From Xenococcus sp. PCC 7305 (lineage in GTDB: Bacteria > Cyanobacteriota > Cyanobacteriia > Cyanobacteriales > Xenococcaceae): a DNA stretch of 33,216 nucleotides. Where the stretch lies: positions 1-33,216 of the forward strand of contig NZ_ALVZ01000159.1 of assembly GCF_000332055.1 (NCBI RefSeq). Reading direction: 5' to 3'. Position 1 is the first letter of the stretch; each line of letters starts with the position of its first letter. Below, piece after piece: positions 1-8,685 of this stretch. Made by a program: the position numbers and the translations under genes. The notes beneath the pieces are model-generated. The model had not been told where the DNA came from and did not search any database. It saw only the letters and a program-made list of their open reading frames with translations.

Positions 1-79
1 TTTATTCGGGTTTACCAACTTAAATGAGGAATAACTCGTTGATTGGAAAAAATCTTGTTCAACAAATTTCGTTAAACTA

Positions 80-101
80 CCGACTATTTGTCGGAATTTT
101 T
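80..101 (+). terminator. Possible intrinsic terminator hairpin
   Basis: A 5-bp stem CCGAC/GTCGG with a TATTT loop is followed by AATTTTT on the plus strand. It would suit a plus-strand gene ending left of the window and converging on the thioredoxin gene. On the minus strand the T-run is poor. The stem is short, so confidence is low. Confidence 0.35.
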
Positions 102-116
102 CCCTAAATCCCGATA

Positions 117-132
117 TCCCCATCTCCCCATC
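117..132. repeat. Two copies of octamer TCCCCATC
   Basis: Two perfect tandem copies of TCCCCATC. The octamer matches the family seen as a longer array at 8643-8680 in front of sixA. This is typical cyanobacterial intergenic short tandem repeat material. Confidence 0.6.
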
Positions 133-183
133 TATCTTTTTTGAGAATGAAACAGCCCTACCCCTCGTTCCGGGGCGGGAGTG

Positions 184-534
184 TCAAGTAGTTGGGACAG
201 GATAACTTAAAGCATTCAGTTTGGCTTCTAGTTTTTCTTGAGAAACAAGACCAGGAATCCGTTCAATTATTTCCCCATTTTGGAAAATTAAAATTGTAGG
301 GATGGCTTCAATGCGATGTTGAGTAGCAATTATTTCGGTATCGTCAATATTTGCCTTACCGACCTTAATTATCCCTTCCCATTGTGCCGCAACTTTCTCT
401 ATTATGGGATTCATTACCCGACAGGGACCACACCAAGCAGCCCAAAACTCTACCAGAACTGGGATGTCACTATTAATTACTTCTGTTGCAAAATTATCTG
501 TGGTCAGGGTTATATATTTGGCCTGTTCAGTCAT
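184..534 (-). CDS. trxA: Thioredoxin
   Basis: Thioredoxin of 116 residues, a soluble disulfide reductase. The active site WCGPC is at residues 34-38 (C35, C38), and the cis-proline loop Ala-Ile-Pro-Thr has Pro79. The length is standard for a single thioredoxin fold, with no signal peptide, so it is cytoplasmic. The ATG at 534 has a good ribosome site (AGGAGA) about 7 bases upstream. It lies 41 bp downstream of the peroxiredoxin-like gene on the same strand, and the pair with the upstream TetR gene suggests an oxidative-stress operon in which thioredoxin could reduce the peroxiredoxin-like protein. The family assignment is certain; the paralogue type (m, x, y or other) cannot be decided here, so the symbol is generic. 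Confidence 0.93.
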   Translation of the reverse strand: MTEQAKYITLTTDNFATEVINSDIPVLVEFWAAWCGPCRVMNPIIEKVAAQWEGIIKVGKANIDDTEIIATQHRIEAIPTILIFQNGEIIERIPGLVSQEKLEAKLNALSYPVPTT

Positions 535-575
535 GATCTATTCTCCTAATGATATTTTTCTGTCAACTCTAAACG

Positions 576-1226
576 CTATCTAGCAATGTTTTTCAAGGCT
601 GTAATAATTTCTCTAGGATCAAGTCTTTGAGTATAGTCAACATTGACAAAGCTATGAATAATTTTGCCGTCGGAGGCGACGACATAAGTCGCTGGGATGG
701 GTAATTCAAAGGTATTATCTCCGTTATAAGCAGGAATATCAATACCAAATTGGTTGTAAATAGGTCTTAGTTCGTTTGCAAGAGTAAAAACTAAGCCAAA
801 TTGTTTAGCTACTTGATTTTTGCTGTCGCTGAGAACATCAAAGGTTAATTCGTTTTTTTCGCTGGTTGAAAGGGAATTATCTGGAGTTTCTGGCGAAATT
901 GCGATTAAATTTGCGCCCAAAGTTTTGATCTCTGGCAAAGATTGTTGCAAAGCCCGCAATTCCAGATTGCAATAGGGACACCAACCACCACGATAAAAAG
1001 AAATTACTACTGCGCCTTTGCCTAAAACTGTCTGCAATTCGAGAATATTTCCCACGGCATCGGGAAGAGAGAAGTTAGGAACTATGTCTCCCACTTTTAG
1101 ACTTTGTTCGCTGATCTTGGCATTCATTAAATCAGTTGTAGCTTGAGCCATTACCTCTTTAATTTCCTCGGGTTGATTAGCTTTAAATTGGGCGCGAAAA
1201 TTAGTTAATTCTTCGGTTAAATTCAT
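576..1226 (-). CDS. AhpC/TSA-family peroxiredoxin-like protein
   Basis: Protein of 216 residues with a thioredoxin fold of the AhpC/TSA type. The motif FYRGGWCPYC ends at residue 86, so the active-site region has two cysteines in a CxxC arrangement (C83, C86). That is typical of the peroxiredoxin-like group with a WCPYC motif rather than classical 2-Cys peroxiredoxins (VCPTE). Expected role: thiol-dependent peroxide or disulfide reduction in the cytoplasm. I chose the ATG at 1226 over the upstream in-frame start at 1268 because AAAGGAAA lies just ahead of it, and because the upstream extension would run through a probable operator (1242-1257). It sits between the TetR gene and thioredoxin on the same strand. 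The substrate is not determinable. Confidence 0.88.
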   Translation of the reverse strand: MNLTEELTNFRAQFKANQPEEIKEVMAQATTDLMNAKISEQSLKVGDIVPNFSLPDAVGNILELQTVLGKGAVVISFYRGGWCPYCNLELRALQQSLPEIKTLGANLIAISPETPDNSLSTSEKNELTFDVLSDSKNQVAKQFGLVFTLANELRPIYNQFGIDIPAYNGDNTFELPIPATYVVASDGKIIHSFVNVDYTQRLDPREIITALKNIAR

Positions 1227-1241
1227 GATGATTTCCTTTTT

Positions 1242-1257
1242 TTGAATGAGTGTTCCA
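1242..1257. promoter_or_regulatory. Candidate TetR operator, copy 2 (in front of peroxiredoxin-like gene)
   Basis: TTGAATGAGTGTTCCA lies in the 53-bp gap between the TetR stop and the peroxiredoxin-like start. It matches 14 of 16 positions of the near-palindrome at 1902-1917 upstream of the TetR gene. Two copies in these two places suggest the repressor controls both itself and the downstream redox genes. No promoter was recognised with confidence. Confidence 0.5.
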
Positions 1258-1279
1258 ATAAAGAGCAAAAAAAATATCC

Positions 1280-1861
1280 CTAGCCCAATACCGATAAAAT
1301 GACATTAACGATATTGTGTAAAGTATCGCGATCGCGGTTCACTTTCGCCACTACCCGTAAGCCTTGAAGACTACAGGTGAGATATTGGGCTAGACAAGCA
1401 ATATTGCGATCGCTTTTAATTTGCCCTTTCGCCTGAGCTTGAGTCAAAGCATGTTCAAAAGCCTGAGTTACACAATGGAAATTGCGATTAATTGTCTTTT
1501 GAGTTTCCCCATCATCAGGACAGAGTTCGATGGCGGTGTTAGTGATTAAACAACCATAGCAATTTTGTTTTTCTACTGATCTGGTTACCAAATCTTGAAA
1601 CAGATTAATGATGGTTTGTTTATCCGCATCAGGCATCTTGAGAGCAGCGATCGTGTTTTCCATTACGGTTTGTTCGTAGTGGGCGATCGCAGATTGAAAC
1701 AAAGAGCGTTTATCCCCAAAGGTGTCGTACAAACTTCCTCGGTTAATACCCATAGTTTCGACCAAAAGTTGCATTGATGTTCCTTCATAGCCATAACGCC
1801 AGAAGGTATTCATTGCCTTGGCTAGTACTTCCTCTTTGTCAAACTCTTTTTTTCTTGCCAT
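1280..1861 (-). CDS. TetR/AcrR-family transcriptional regulator
   Basis: A 193-residue one-domain regulator. The N-terminal helix-turn-helix spans about residues 27-50, with the typical GTSMQLLVETMGINRGSLYD pattern followed by the FGDKRSLF helix. The C-terminal ligand domain carries CYGCLITNTA (C101, C104), seen in TetR proteins with the 'GCL..N' helix; these cysteines could be redox-sensitive, which is inference only. I chose the ATG at 1861 because the fold starts there (MARKKEF); the open frame extends up to 1942 but would overlap the preceding gene's stop and include a probable operator. Downstream on the same strand lie a peroxiredoxin-like protein and thioredoxin, and operator-like boxes precede both this gene and the peroxiredoxin gene. 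It likely represses the redox genes until an electrophile or oxidant is sensed. Confidence 0.9.
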   Translation of the reverse strand: MARKKEFDKEEVLAKAMNTFWRYGYEGTSMQLLVETMGINRGSLYDTFGDKRSLFQSAIAHYEQTVMENTIAALKMPDADKQTIINLFQDLVTRSVEKQNCYGCLITNTAIELCPDDGETQKTINRNFHCVTQAFEHALTQAQAKGQIKSDRNIACLAQYLTCSLQGLRVVAKVNRDRDTLHNIVNVILSVLG

Positions 1862-1901
1862 CAACTTAGTTATTTGACTCTGAAAAGAGCATAACATATT
1901 T

Positions 1902-1917
1902 TTGAATGATTGTTCAA
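1902..1917. promoter_or_regulatory. Candidate TetR operator, copy 1 (autoregulatory)
   Basis: TTGAATGATTGTTCAA is a 16-bp imperfect palindrome (6 of 8 half-site positions pair), 40 bp upstream of the TetR start. TGAA-N-TTCA type dyads are common TetR operators. A 14/16 copy lies at 1242-1257. Confidence 0.5.
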
Positions 1918-1934
1918 GAATTATGATTTTATGA

Positions 1935-4727
1935 TTAATCAATCACTTTAGCCGATCGCTGCTTTTGAAAAATTAGTAAAAGCGCGATCGCAACTATGAA
2001 AAATAAAATCCATAAATCAGGTTCAGGAACACCAGAAACTGTTGGCACCTCAAAAGGATTAAAAGGCGTATTCAATTGTTCCGCTCCAGTTTCTACTTCC
2101 CGATCAAAGCGATCGCTCTTAGCCTCAGCTTGCTTGAGCAATTCTCTTTGTTGATCATTAACTAGAACAATCATCGATGAATAAGGGGTCACAATATCGT
2201 AATCTTGAGCAATTTGATGAATAGAATCTAACTTGGCTAAAGAAAGCTTATTTTTGTCCTGTTGACTTAAGCTGTAAACTAACTGACGTGCGGCTAAGGG
2301 TTTAAGTTTATTCTCAGTAAGAGCATTTGCAGAGTTTGATTTTTCAACCGACCAACTATAACCATCAACAACTGATGAACTGCTAGCTTCTTCTGTTGCT
2401 AAACGTTTGATAACAGTAGGAACATCATTCGCAACTCCGCCATGACTATTTTGTATTGTTTGTAAAATAGCATCATCATAGGCTCTCGGAAGTTTGCCTC
2501 CCAGATGAATCATCCAGAAAGGAGAGTTGATTGCCATCACATCTTGATTATCACTAGACAATTCGTAACTACCCTCGTCAGTTACCAGCAGAACAGCATC
2601 ATATTCATGACCATTGCGTAAATTTTGAAACTGCTGCAACATGTCTTGAGTTTGCATTGAGCCGAAAAATATAAGCGTATCAAGCTCTAAACTATCTATA
2701 GTTTCTAACTGTTGAGCTTTATTAGCTTCTGCATCAGTAAGATACAAATCAAGATAATTATTCGTTAAATTCGCTTGCCACCAATCAAAAGTTGCTTGAA
2801 CTTCTGTTCTGTGATTTCTCATGCTATAAGAAGTATCAAGAATCAGAGCATATTTGTGATTTTGCGGTAAAGAATAATCTTGCTTATTCAATGGTTGAGC
2901 TGTAACAGTATATCCATCTTCTAACTTAATCTGGTGAGATATTCTAGTGGCATTTTGATTGTCACCCCAAAAATCTTCTAACCAATAATTGGCAAAAGAC
3001 TTAACGCCCTTACCATTGCGAACTCGCTCAGTATTTTTTGTCCAAAAGATATTGCGTTTTTCTGCCAGCTTAGGCAGTGCCCAACCCTGTTCCTGTTCCA
3101 TGACCTGATAAGTCAACCATAAATGCATTTTGGGTTGACTCTGGCTATTGGCTATTTCCCTGACAGATAATTGGGGAGGTACAGGAAAAGCTCGGAGGCG
3201 ATATTGTCCTGGCCCCACTTGCTCTAACAGAGCAGGATCTATTGGCCGAGGTCGTTGTACCTGAGAATTATATACTTCCTGAGCCGCACCTCTGGGCGCA
3301 ACTTGAAAAGGAAAGCGCAAATCCAAATTATCAGATTCTCCCAACCATAATCCGGTAATTGCAGCAGTTTCTGGTAAGGAGAAATAGTAGAGGATCTCTT
3401 CAACATCATTAGTTTTGTTTTGATACACTTCATGGATTTCAACATTTGCCCAATCTCCATGAGGATCTATCGTGACTTCTTGTTTTTCTAACCAGACTTT
3501 TTTCTGATCGATATTTAATAATCCTGCTTTGGCCTGATCAACAATGGAGGTAGATTGAATAGCATGACGCACTGATTTACGTTCCGCTTTTTGAATCGGA
3601 GTATCAAAAAACTCAGCATAAAGTTGGGCTGATTTTGGGACATCGTTTCGAGAACCGACGTAGAGAAAAGGTGAGAGCAGTTGATTATATCTATACTGTA
3701 AAAATGAAGCAGTCGATTTGGGTAAACCCAAATTCTTATAGATGCTATAGATATGATTATTATCTTCAGTTGTACTGAGATAACGATAGGGATATAAATT
3801 GGCGTTGACTAATCCTGTTCGAATCAGATCTGAAGAAGCCAAAAGTTCTTGCCTGTTTTGGGGTGTTTGCTCTAATAATGTAAATGCTTTGACTTGGGGT
3901 TGTTGATTGAAAGAAAATAAGAGAATTAGCCAAAGACTAATAACAGTTACACTACTAAAAATGGTCTTGAATTTTCCATATTCTTGAGTAAAAGCCCGTA
4001 AAATTCTTTGTCCTGAATTAACATATAAACCAGTGATAGCAAAGGGAAAAGCCATGAAAAGAGTAGCTGTAAAACCGAATAATCCTAAGAAGAGAAGGCC
4101 CCAAAATGAATATATAAAGATATAACCACTACTATCAGTCAAAACTTCCCAAAATTCTGGTATCCATTGCCCAGAGAAAAACCAAACTAAAAAAGAACCC
4201 ATCCAGCTAATAACAACCGCAGCAGTGGGAATAGCATAAAATAAGAGAACCATTCCCAAATAAATACCCATCAATAGTAATAAAGTATGGGTAATCATTT
4301 GCACCCAGCTAGATACCTTCTGATTGTATTGATATCCTGCAAATAGCTCTACGGTAAAAGCAGAGATGCAAATAAATAAAGTTCCTAAAACTAAAGCACT
4401 TGCGAGAGTTAATTCGCGAATTAAAAATAAACGAACTAGACACGAGGTAAAAAATGGAGCCTCTACACCATAAAACAATCTCATCAATGTTTTTGGCTTT
4501 TTGATGAAATATTTTGCACCGATAAAAGTACAAACTGTAGGAACAGCAATTAGGGCAAATAAAGTAAGAGAAAAATCAACAGGAATATCTCCATTAAAGG
4601 TTGCTTCAATTAAAGGAATTCCTACGTAAGGTAAAATCCCTAAATAGACAACAGCAAGAAATAATAAATTCCAAATCCAAAAAATACTATGAAAAACCGT
4701 ATTAGTAAATAATCTTAATTTCTTCAT
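1935..4727 (-). CDS. Integral membrane VIT-VWA protein with PEP-CTERM sorting signal (TIGR02921-like)
   Basis: Protein of 930 residues. Residues about 10-275 hold several hydrophobic membrane segments. A VIT-like domain follows (about 410-540, containing VWLEKQEVTI), then a von Willebrand A domain (about 625-790) with a MIDAS motif DTSYS at 631-635. The C-terminus is a PEP-CTERM signal: VPEP at 900-903, a hydrophobic helix, then a basic QKQRS tail. PEP-CTERM proteins rarely have many membrane segments; this architecture matches my recollection of the TIGR02921 group, the apparent lone target of a cyanobacterial exosortase. The gene starts 7 bp after the stop of the exosortase gene, so the two are probably translationally coupled. 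Exosortase should cut at the PEP motif. The function is unknown; a metal-dependent adhesion or surface role is inferred from the VWA domain. Confidence 0.85.
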   Translation of the reverse strand: MKKLRLFTNTVFHSIFWIWNLLFLAVVYLGILPYVGIPLIEATFNGDIPVDFSLTLFALIAVPTVCTFIGAKYFIKKPKTLMRLFYGVEAPFFTSCLVRLFLIRELTLASALVLGTLFICISAFTVELFAGYQYNQKVSSWVQMITHTLLLLMGIYLGMVLLFYAIPTAAVVISWMGSFLVWFFSGQWIPEFWEVLTDSSGYIFIYSFWGLLFLGLFGFTATLFMAFPFAITGLYVNSGQRILRAFTQEYGKFKTIFSSVTVISLWLILLFSFNQQPQVKAFTLLEQTPQNRQELLASSDLIRTGLVNANLYPYRYLSTTEDNNHIYSIYKNLGLPKSTASFLQYRYNQLLSPFLYVGSRNDVPKSAQLYAEFFDTPIQKAERKSVRHAIQSTSIVDQAKAGLLNIDQKKVWLEKQEVTIDPHGDWANVEIHEVYQNKTNDVEEILYYFSLPETAAITGLWLGESDNLDLRFPFQVAPRGAAQEVYNSQVQRPRPIDPALLEQVGPGQYRLRAFPVPPQLSVREIANSQSQPKMHLWLTYQVMEQEQGWALPKLAEKRNIFWTKNTERVRNGKGVKSFANYWLEDFWGDNQNATRISHQIKLEDGYTVTAQPLNKQDYSLPQNHKYALILDTSYSMRNHRTEVQATFDWWQANLTNNYLDLYLTDAEANKAQQLETIDSLELDTLIFFGSMQTQDMLQQFQNLRNGHEYDAVLLVTDEGSYELSSDNQDVMAINSPFWMIHLGGKLPRAYDDAILQTIQNSHGGVANDVPTVIKRLATEEASSSSVVDGYSWSVEKSNSANALTENKLKPLAARQLVYSLSQQDKNKLSLAKLDSIHQIAQDYDIVTPYSSMIVLVNDQQRELLKQAEAKSDRFDREVETGAEQLNTPFNPFEVPTVSGVPEPDLWILFFIVAIALLLIFQKQRSAKVID

Positions 4728-4734
4728 TGGTAGC

Positions 4735-6207
4735 TCAATATTTAATATTTAGTGTTTTGTTGACGGTTTGATATATATTCCTAGCAAAATCTTGTATTTC
4801 TGCACTATTAGGGTTTTCTTTCTCATCAAAAAGGACAGAAATCAAGACCCAAGTTTTATTTTTATGGGTTATATGCTCCCAAATACGAGATATGAAATCA
4901 TCAGTAGTATCCTGGTCAGATTGAAACCAATAAGTTGCGGATAAGTTTCCATCTTGCAGGGATAGCCATCTAGCATGAATAGAATCACTAATGAGTTTTG
5001 ATTTCATGTTATCGACTTTAAAGCCATTGCCGAGGAAACATAATTCTGGCGGATGATGGGATTGCCAACTATTACTTGCGACCATCAACATCGAGCCCGA
5101 AAGTTGATCTGATTGAAAGCGTAATTTTTGGACTAAAGGATTAGCCGGATTATCAAAAAAGTTGGCTTCTGCTGGAGTTAACTGAAGATTTTCGGTAACT
5201 ATTGCTGGGGGTAAAGCGATCGCATCTAGAGAAATTGGACTAATTTGACTTGGTTTGATTTGTCCGATCAGTCCTAAAACAATAACAAGGGGTAATAACC
5301 AATTGAGATTCGATTTTTGTTTAAGATGGTTTGCTGGTTGAATAGCTGATTCTTTTTGAATATGTCGAGGAACTTTTTGCAAGAAAATCCAAGTTATAAC
5401 ACTTGCAAAAATAAAGCCAATAATACCCAAAGGTAAATGTAAGATGTGAGCTATTTGGGGTTGTTGCCAAACTTCGATAATGACGACTAAAGCAAGAACT
5501 CTAACAATATTTGCTATTACTAAAAACAAGAGATTTGCGATCGCGACTAGCAACCAACGCCAACCCAATTGACGACGTTCCAACCAAGTTGCACCTAATA
5601 AAAAGACTGTCCCTGTCCAAAGACTTTTCATGCCGCTACAGGGCAAATCTACTTGGGCAATCCCATTTTCCATGAGGATAATATCGTGGGAAGAAACTGC
5701 GCTGAGGTTGAAACTAGTTAGGGTATTCGCTACGGCATGGGCGGTGAGAACTCTGACGGGAAAGCCTAAGCCACTATTAAAAGCTGTAGAAAAAGGAATC
5801 ACACAAGCTGCGATCGCGGTAATGGTTAAGCCCTTGCGCCAAGTGGATTCGGCCATGAATAAGCCAAGTAAACCATAGCTACCTAAGATGAAACAGAAAA
5901 AGGTTAGTTGGGGAATATTAATCAGCCATTTCAGACAAATTGCGCCTATTTCTCCCCCAATCATTAAACAAAGAGGATATAGATTTAATCTCGGAGTGAT
6001 TGATTCAAGTTGGAAAAAACTATTACGACCTAATTGGACTAATAAAAATGTGACGACAATTCCTAAGACAATTAAATTTAAGGCTGAAATGTATTTCAAT
6101 GAACTCAAAAACCATTGAAATGTCCAAATATTGCCTAAAAACCAAGCAGCAATCAAGAAAATGGTGCGGATATGCCCTTGCTGTTTAACGATAGGTTGGC
6201 TAACCAT
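4735..6207 (-). CDS. xrtO: Exosortase with C-terminal EpsI-like domain (probably exosortase O)
   Basis: Multi-pass membrane cysteine protease/transpeptidase of 490 residues that processes PEP-CTERM proteins. The catalytic Cys is in DLPCSG (C190), the Arg in NIVRV (R236) and the His in HLPLG (H257), the expected exosortase triad on periplasmic ends of membrane helices. After a last membrane helix near residue 305 comes an EpsI-like domain with HHPPELCFLGNGF (384-396). Fusion of exosortase and EpsI is known in several subfamilies. The immediately following gene encodes a single PEP-CTERM membrane protein, which points to a dedicated one-target system of the XrtO type. The subfamily letter is from memory and less sure than the family. 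Start ATG at 6207; no strong ribosome site is visible. Confidence 0.87.
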   Translation of the reverse strand: MVSQPIVKQQGHIRTIFLIAAWFLGNIWTFQWFLSSLKYISALNLIVLGIVVTFLLVQLGRNSFFQLESITPRLNLYPLCLMIGGEIGAICLKWLINIPQLTFFCFILGSYGLLGLFMAESTWRKGLTITAIAACVIPFSTAFNSGLGFPVRVLTAHAVANTLTSFNLSAVSSHDIILMENGIAQVDLPCSGMKSLWTGTVFLLGATWLERRQLGWRWLLVAIANLLFLVIANIVRVLALVVIIEVWQQPQIAHILHLPLGIIGFIFASVITWIFLQKVPRHIQKESAIQPANHLKQKSNLNWLLPLVIVLGLIGQIKPSQISPISLDAIALPPAIVTENLQLTPAEANFFDNPANPLVQKLRFQSDQLSGSMLMVASNSWQSHHPPELCFLGNGFKVDNMKSKLISDSIHARWLSLQDGNLSATYWFQSDQDTTDDFISRIWEHITHKNKTWVLISVLFDEKENPNSAEIQDFARNIYQTVNKTLNIKY

Positions 6208-6372
6208 TGCTATTTATAAGTAATCAATAATTTAGTTTCTTGGGTAAGATACTAGAATCCATTGTAATAAACTCATAATTACAATGTGACAATTTATTTT
6301 TTGACTACTAATAAATATCACATTTCTTTACAGAATTATGTTTAATTAAATCTATCTCATAAGATCAAATTT

Positions 6373-6960
6373 TTACTTTTTAGCTTTTTTTAAAGCCCAA
6401 TTACGAGTCAAAATAGTTCGCGGATGGATCGTTTTCTGAGAATTGATTAAATATTTCAAAGAATAGTCGCTAGTTTGCCAGGTACATTTATATAAATTCT
6501 GAGTGGCAATCTTTCTTAGAGCTTGTAATTCTGGAGTATTACCACGACTGGGCTCGATCGCATCGGCAATGAAAACAATACAACTTAATTTACTCATTCG
6601 AGGAGTTCCTAGAGTGTGATTAGCGATCGCGTCGAGAATCTCAGGATCTGCGATCGCAAATTCTTTTTGTGCCACGATCGCGCTAACATCTGCATGGAGT
6701 AAATGAGGATTATGCTTACAAACCGAATCGATCTCAATCTTATTTTTTTTAGCCAGATGTAAAAGTTTTTTGGGCGGGAAAAATTTGGCTAAATCATGTA
6801 ATAATCCTGCCTTACCAGCTTTAATCGAATCTACTTGATAGATATCAGCTAAATCGATGCAAGTTTGCTCGACTCCCAAGATATGTTGTATCCGATGCTC
6901 AGAGACATTTTTTTGCAACCATTGGAGAACAAGAGCTCGCCAAGATTTATGATCATTCAT
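6373..6960 (-). CDS. yqeK: HD-domain symmetrical Ap4A hydrolase YqeK
   Basis: HD-superfamily phosphohydrolase of 195 residues. Putative metal ligands follow the YqeK order: H26 (RIQHILG), HD at 55-56 (LLHDLAKFF), H89 (LLHAD), H115 (ANHTLG) and D133 (IADAIEPSRG). YqeK enzymes cleave diadenosine tetraphosphate symmetrically to two ADP. The length is normal. In many bacteria the gene lies near nadD and rsfS; here the neighbours are unrelated, and it diverges from a lipoprotein gene. The ATG at 6960 begins the conserved fold, and no clear ribosome site is seen. YqeK is the best match because of the DAIEP motif. Confidence 0.88.
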   Translation of the reverse strand: MNDHKSWRALVLQWLQKNVSEHRIQHILGVEQTCIDLADIYQVDSIKAGKAGLLHDLAKFFPPKKLLHLAKKNKIEIDSVCKHNPHLLHADVSAIVAQKEFAIADPEILDAIANHTLGTPRMSKLSCIVFIADAIEPSRGNTPELQALRKIATQNLYKCTWQTSDYSLKYLINSQKTIHPRTILTRNWALKKAKK

Positions 6961-7124
6961 CTTCAGTGCTTCTAAGCAGGTGGTTGTTCTAACCCAAGTC
7001 TAACTTAAGCAAATCTGTCCTTTAATCGAAGAGTGATCCCGAGCCTGAAAATTTCTTGAAGTTTTAGCAAGATCCGTGAAAACACCTGTATAGATTAAAG
7101 TAGATAAACTTATCAGTAATCAAA

Positions 7125-7634
7125 ATGAAACAGATTAATTGGCGTAGGATATTGGGCTTTTCCCTCGCAGGAATTTTATTTCTTGTGACGGCTTGTAGCT
7201 CTGCACCACCTTCTCGCTTCGATCAAGCACAACAGGAAAGCACCTCCAAAGGTTCGAGCGCTGTTGTTAAAGAATCAGTATCTGGGGGCAGCTTTAACCG
7301 TTATTTCCCTAAATCAGGTAGTGGTTATAAAGTGACCTTTAGTCAAGAAAAGAAAGGTTTTGCTGAAGCAAAATTGAAAAAAGATGGTAAAGATGTTGCT
7401 GTAATGGCGATTTCTGATACTCTCAACAATCCTGCGGCGCAGAAAAAATTCCAAAATAGTAGTAGTAGTATCAAAGGTTATCCTGCTGCTAGTCAAGGAA
7501 AAACTGGGACTGCTGTTTTAGTTGGTGAGCGTTTTCAGGTTAAAGTTTTATCTCGCAATGATTCCTTTTCCGAAAGCGATCGCTCAACCTGGTTAAAAAA
7601 ATTCGATCTTAGTGGTTTGGCTCGTTTAAAGTAA
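7125..7634 (+). CDS. Cyanobacterial lipoprotein of unknown function
   Basis: A small secreted lipoprotein of 169 residues. The N-terminus has basic residues, a hydrophobic stretch (9-21) and a lipobox V-T-A-C with the lipidated Cys at position 24. The mature part starts with a Ser/Pro-rich linker, then a compact domain with SGSGYKVTFSQEKKGFAEAK and a Ser run (SSSS) near residues 112-115. It resembles conserved cyanobacterial hypothetical lipoproteins, but I cannot name a family. It is divergent from yqeK and 87 bp ahead of another conserved cyanobacterial gene on the same strand, with which it may be co-transcribed. Location: periplasmic face of the plasma or thylakoid membrane. Confidence 0.8.
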   Translation: MKQINWRRILGFSLAGILFLVTACSSAPPSRFDQAQQESTSKGSSAVVKESVSGGSFNRYFPKSGSGYKVTFSQEKKGFAEAKLKKDGKDVAVMAISDTLNNPAAQKKFQNSSSSIKGYPAASQGKTGTAVLVGERFQVKVLSRNDSFSESDRSTWLKKFDLSGLARLK

Positions 7635-7721
7635 ATCACAATCTCCCACGAATTTCATAAGTAGCTATTGGCTGAGAGCTAATAGCAAAGTGATTATAAA
7701 TACGGCAAAGAAGAAACAATT

Positions 7722-8612
7722 ATGGGCAAACCAATTCAAGAATTAGTTGATGATTTACCAAAGAGCAATATGACAACCCTCATGTTGCGATCGCTAGATT
7801 TTGTGGTCCCTGGACAATGGACAAATCTAGTGGGGTTTGAAAATACGATTCGCACAGTGACAGGAGAATCCGATGAAGAGATGATCCAGGCGATCGGTGA
7901 GCGAGCAATTTGGCTTTATAACGATAAATCTGAGGGTTATCAAAAAGCGATGTGGCTCTATGAAACAGTTGACAATGCTGATAGTGCCTTAGGAACAGCG
8001 GCTTTGGCGAACAAAGTGGGAAATAAAATTCCTTTGATTGGAGGACTATTAACTAAAGTTACTCCTAATCCTGATAAAGCTCAGTCCATAGATTTAGCTA
8101 TCAAGTTAGTGGTTGAATTAGTCGCCTTTTGCCAGATTAATGGTATTCCTGGAGATAGTATCGGGGATTTTGTTGGTGCATTGGGTGATTATGGTGGCGA
8201 ATCGCTGATGCGCATGGCAGCTTTAGTTTGTGTTGACGGTTTGATTCCTCTAGGTCCTGATTTTCTACAGAAAGTAGAGTCTACTATTAGCAATATGTCA
8301 TCTCGGGATTTAGATTCTAATCAAACTTTTTCTCAGGTGAAGGAGCTTATTCCTGGGGGCAATTCCAAGGGTCAACTCAGCTTTATTGGGGAGAGTTTTG
8401 GCTCTGTGCAAGGTTGGATGAGCAATTTTGTGAGCGATCGCGGTCTGACTCCAGAAACAATCATGGGTAATTTAAAGAACTTTATCGATGTTTCTGACGA
8501 TAAACTCGATTATGTAGCGGCATTTCTCGATATGACGACCAACTATTACGAACATACCGGCACCCAAACGATCGCAGCAAGATTAATCGAGCGAGCTGTA
8601 GCGGAAATATAA
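7722..8612 (+). CDS. Conserved cyanobacterial protein of unknown function
   Basis: A 296-residue protein that I do not recognise as a named family. It appears mostly helical, with no signal peptide and no convincing membrane helix, so probably cytoplasmic. The central part (about 100-165) is rich in Gly and small hydrophobic residues (NKIPLIGGLLTKVTPNPDKA, then GDSIGDFVGALGDYGGESLM), and the C-terminus returns to charged helices (DDKLDYVAAFLDMTTNYYEH). A purine-rich AAAGAAGAAAC precedes the ATG. Codon use and HIP1 sites match the flanking genes, so it is native rather than acquired. It lies between a lipoprotein and sixA, all on the plus strand. Confidence 0.75.
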   Translation: MGKPIQELVDDLPKSNMTTLMLRSLDFVVPGQWTNLVGFENTIRTVTGESDEEMIQAIGERAIWLYNDKSEGYQKAMWLYETVDNADSALGTAALANKVGNKIPLIGGLLTKVTPNPDKAQSIDLAIKLVVELVAFCQINGIPGDSIGDFVGALGDYGGESLMRMAALVCVDGLIPLGPDFLQKVESTISNMSSRDLDSNQTFSQVKELIPGGNSKGQLSFIGESFGSVQGWMSNFVSDRGLTPETIMGNLKNFIDVSDDKLDYVAAFLDMTTNYYEHTGTQTIAARLIERAVAEI

Positions 8613-8617
8613 TTCTT

Positions 8618-8638
8618 GAGGGCAGAGGGCAGAAGGTT
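8618..8638. repeat. Heptamer tandem repeat GARGGCA
   Basis: Units GAGGGCA, GAGGGCA, GAAGGTT follow directly after the upstream gene. This is the same family, in opposite orientation, as TGCCYTC at 12757-12791 and in the same orientation as 33020-33054. Confidence 0.65.
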
Positions 8639-8642
8639 TTCT

Positions 8643-8680
8643 TCCCTATCTCCCTATCTCCCCATCTCCCTATCTCCCTT
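8643..8680. repeat. Octamer tandem repeat TCCCTATC
   Basis: Four consecutive 8-bp units (TCCCTATC, TCCCTATC, TCCCCATC, TCCCTATC) plus a partial unit lie immediately before the sixA start, replacing any ribosome-binding site. The same unit occurs at 117-132. Confidence 0.75.
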
Positions 8681-8685
8681 GAAAC

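Noticed and set aside
8643-8680. CRISPR or phase-variation repeat before sixA
   Set aside because: Units are 8 bp with no spacers and lie outside the coding frame; this is an ordinary short tandem repeat.
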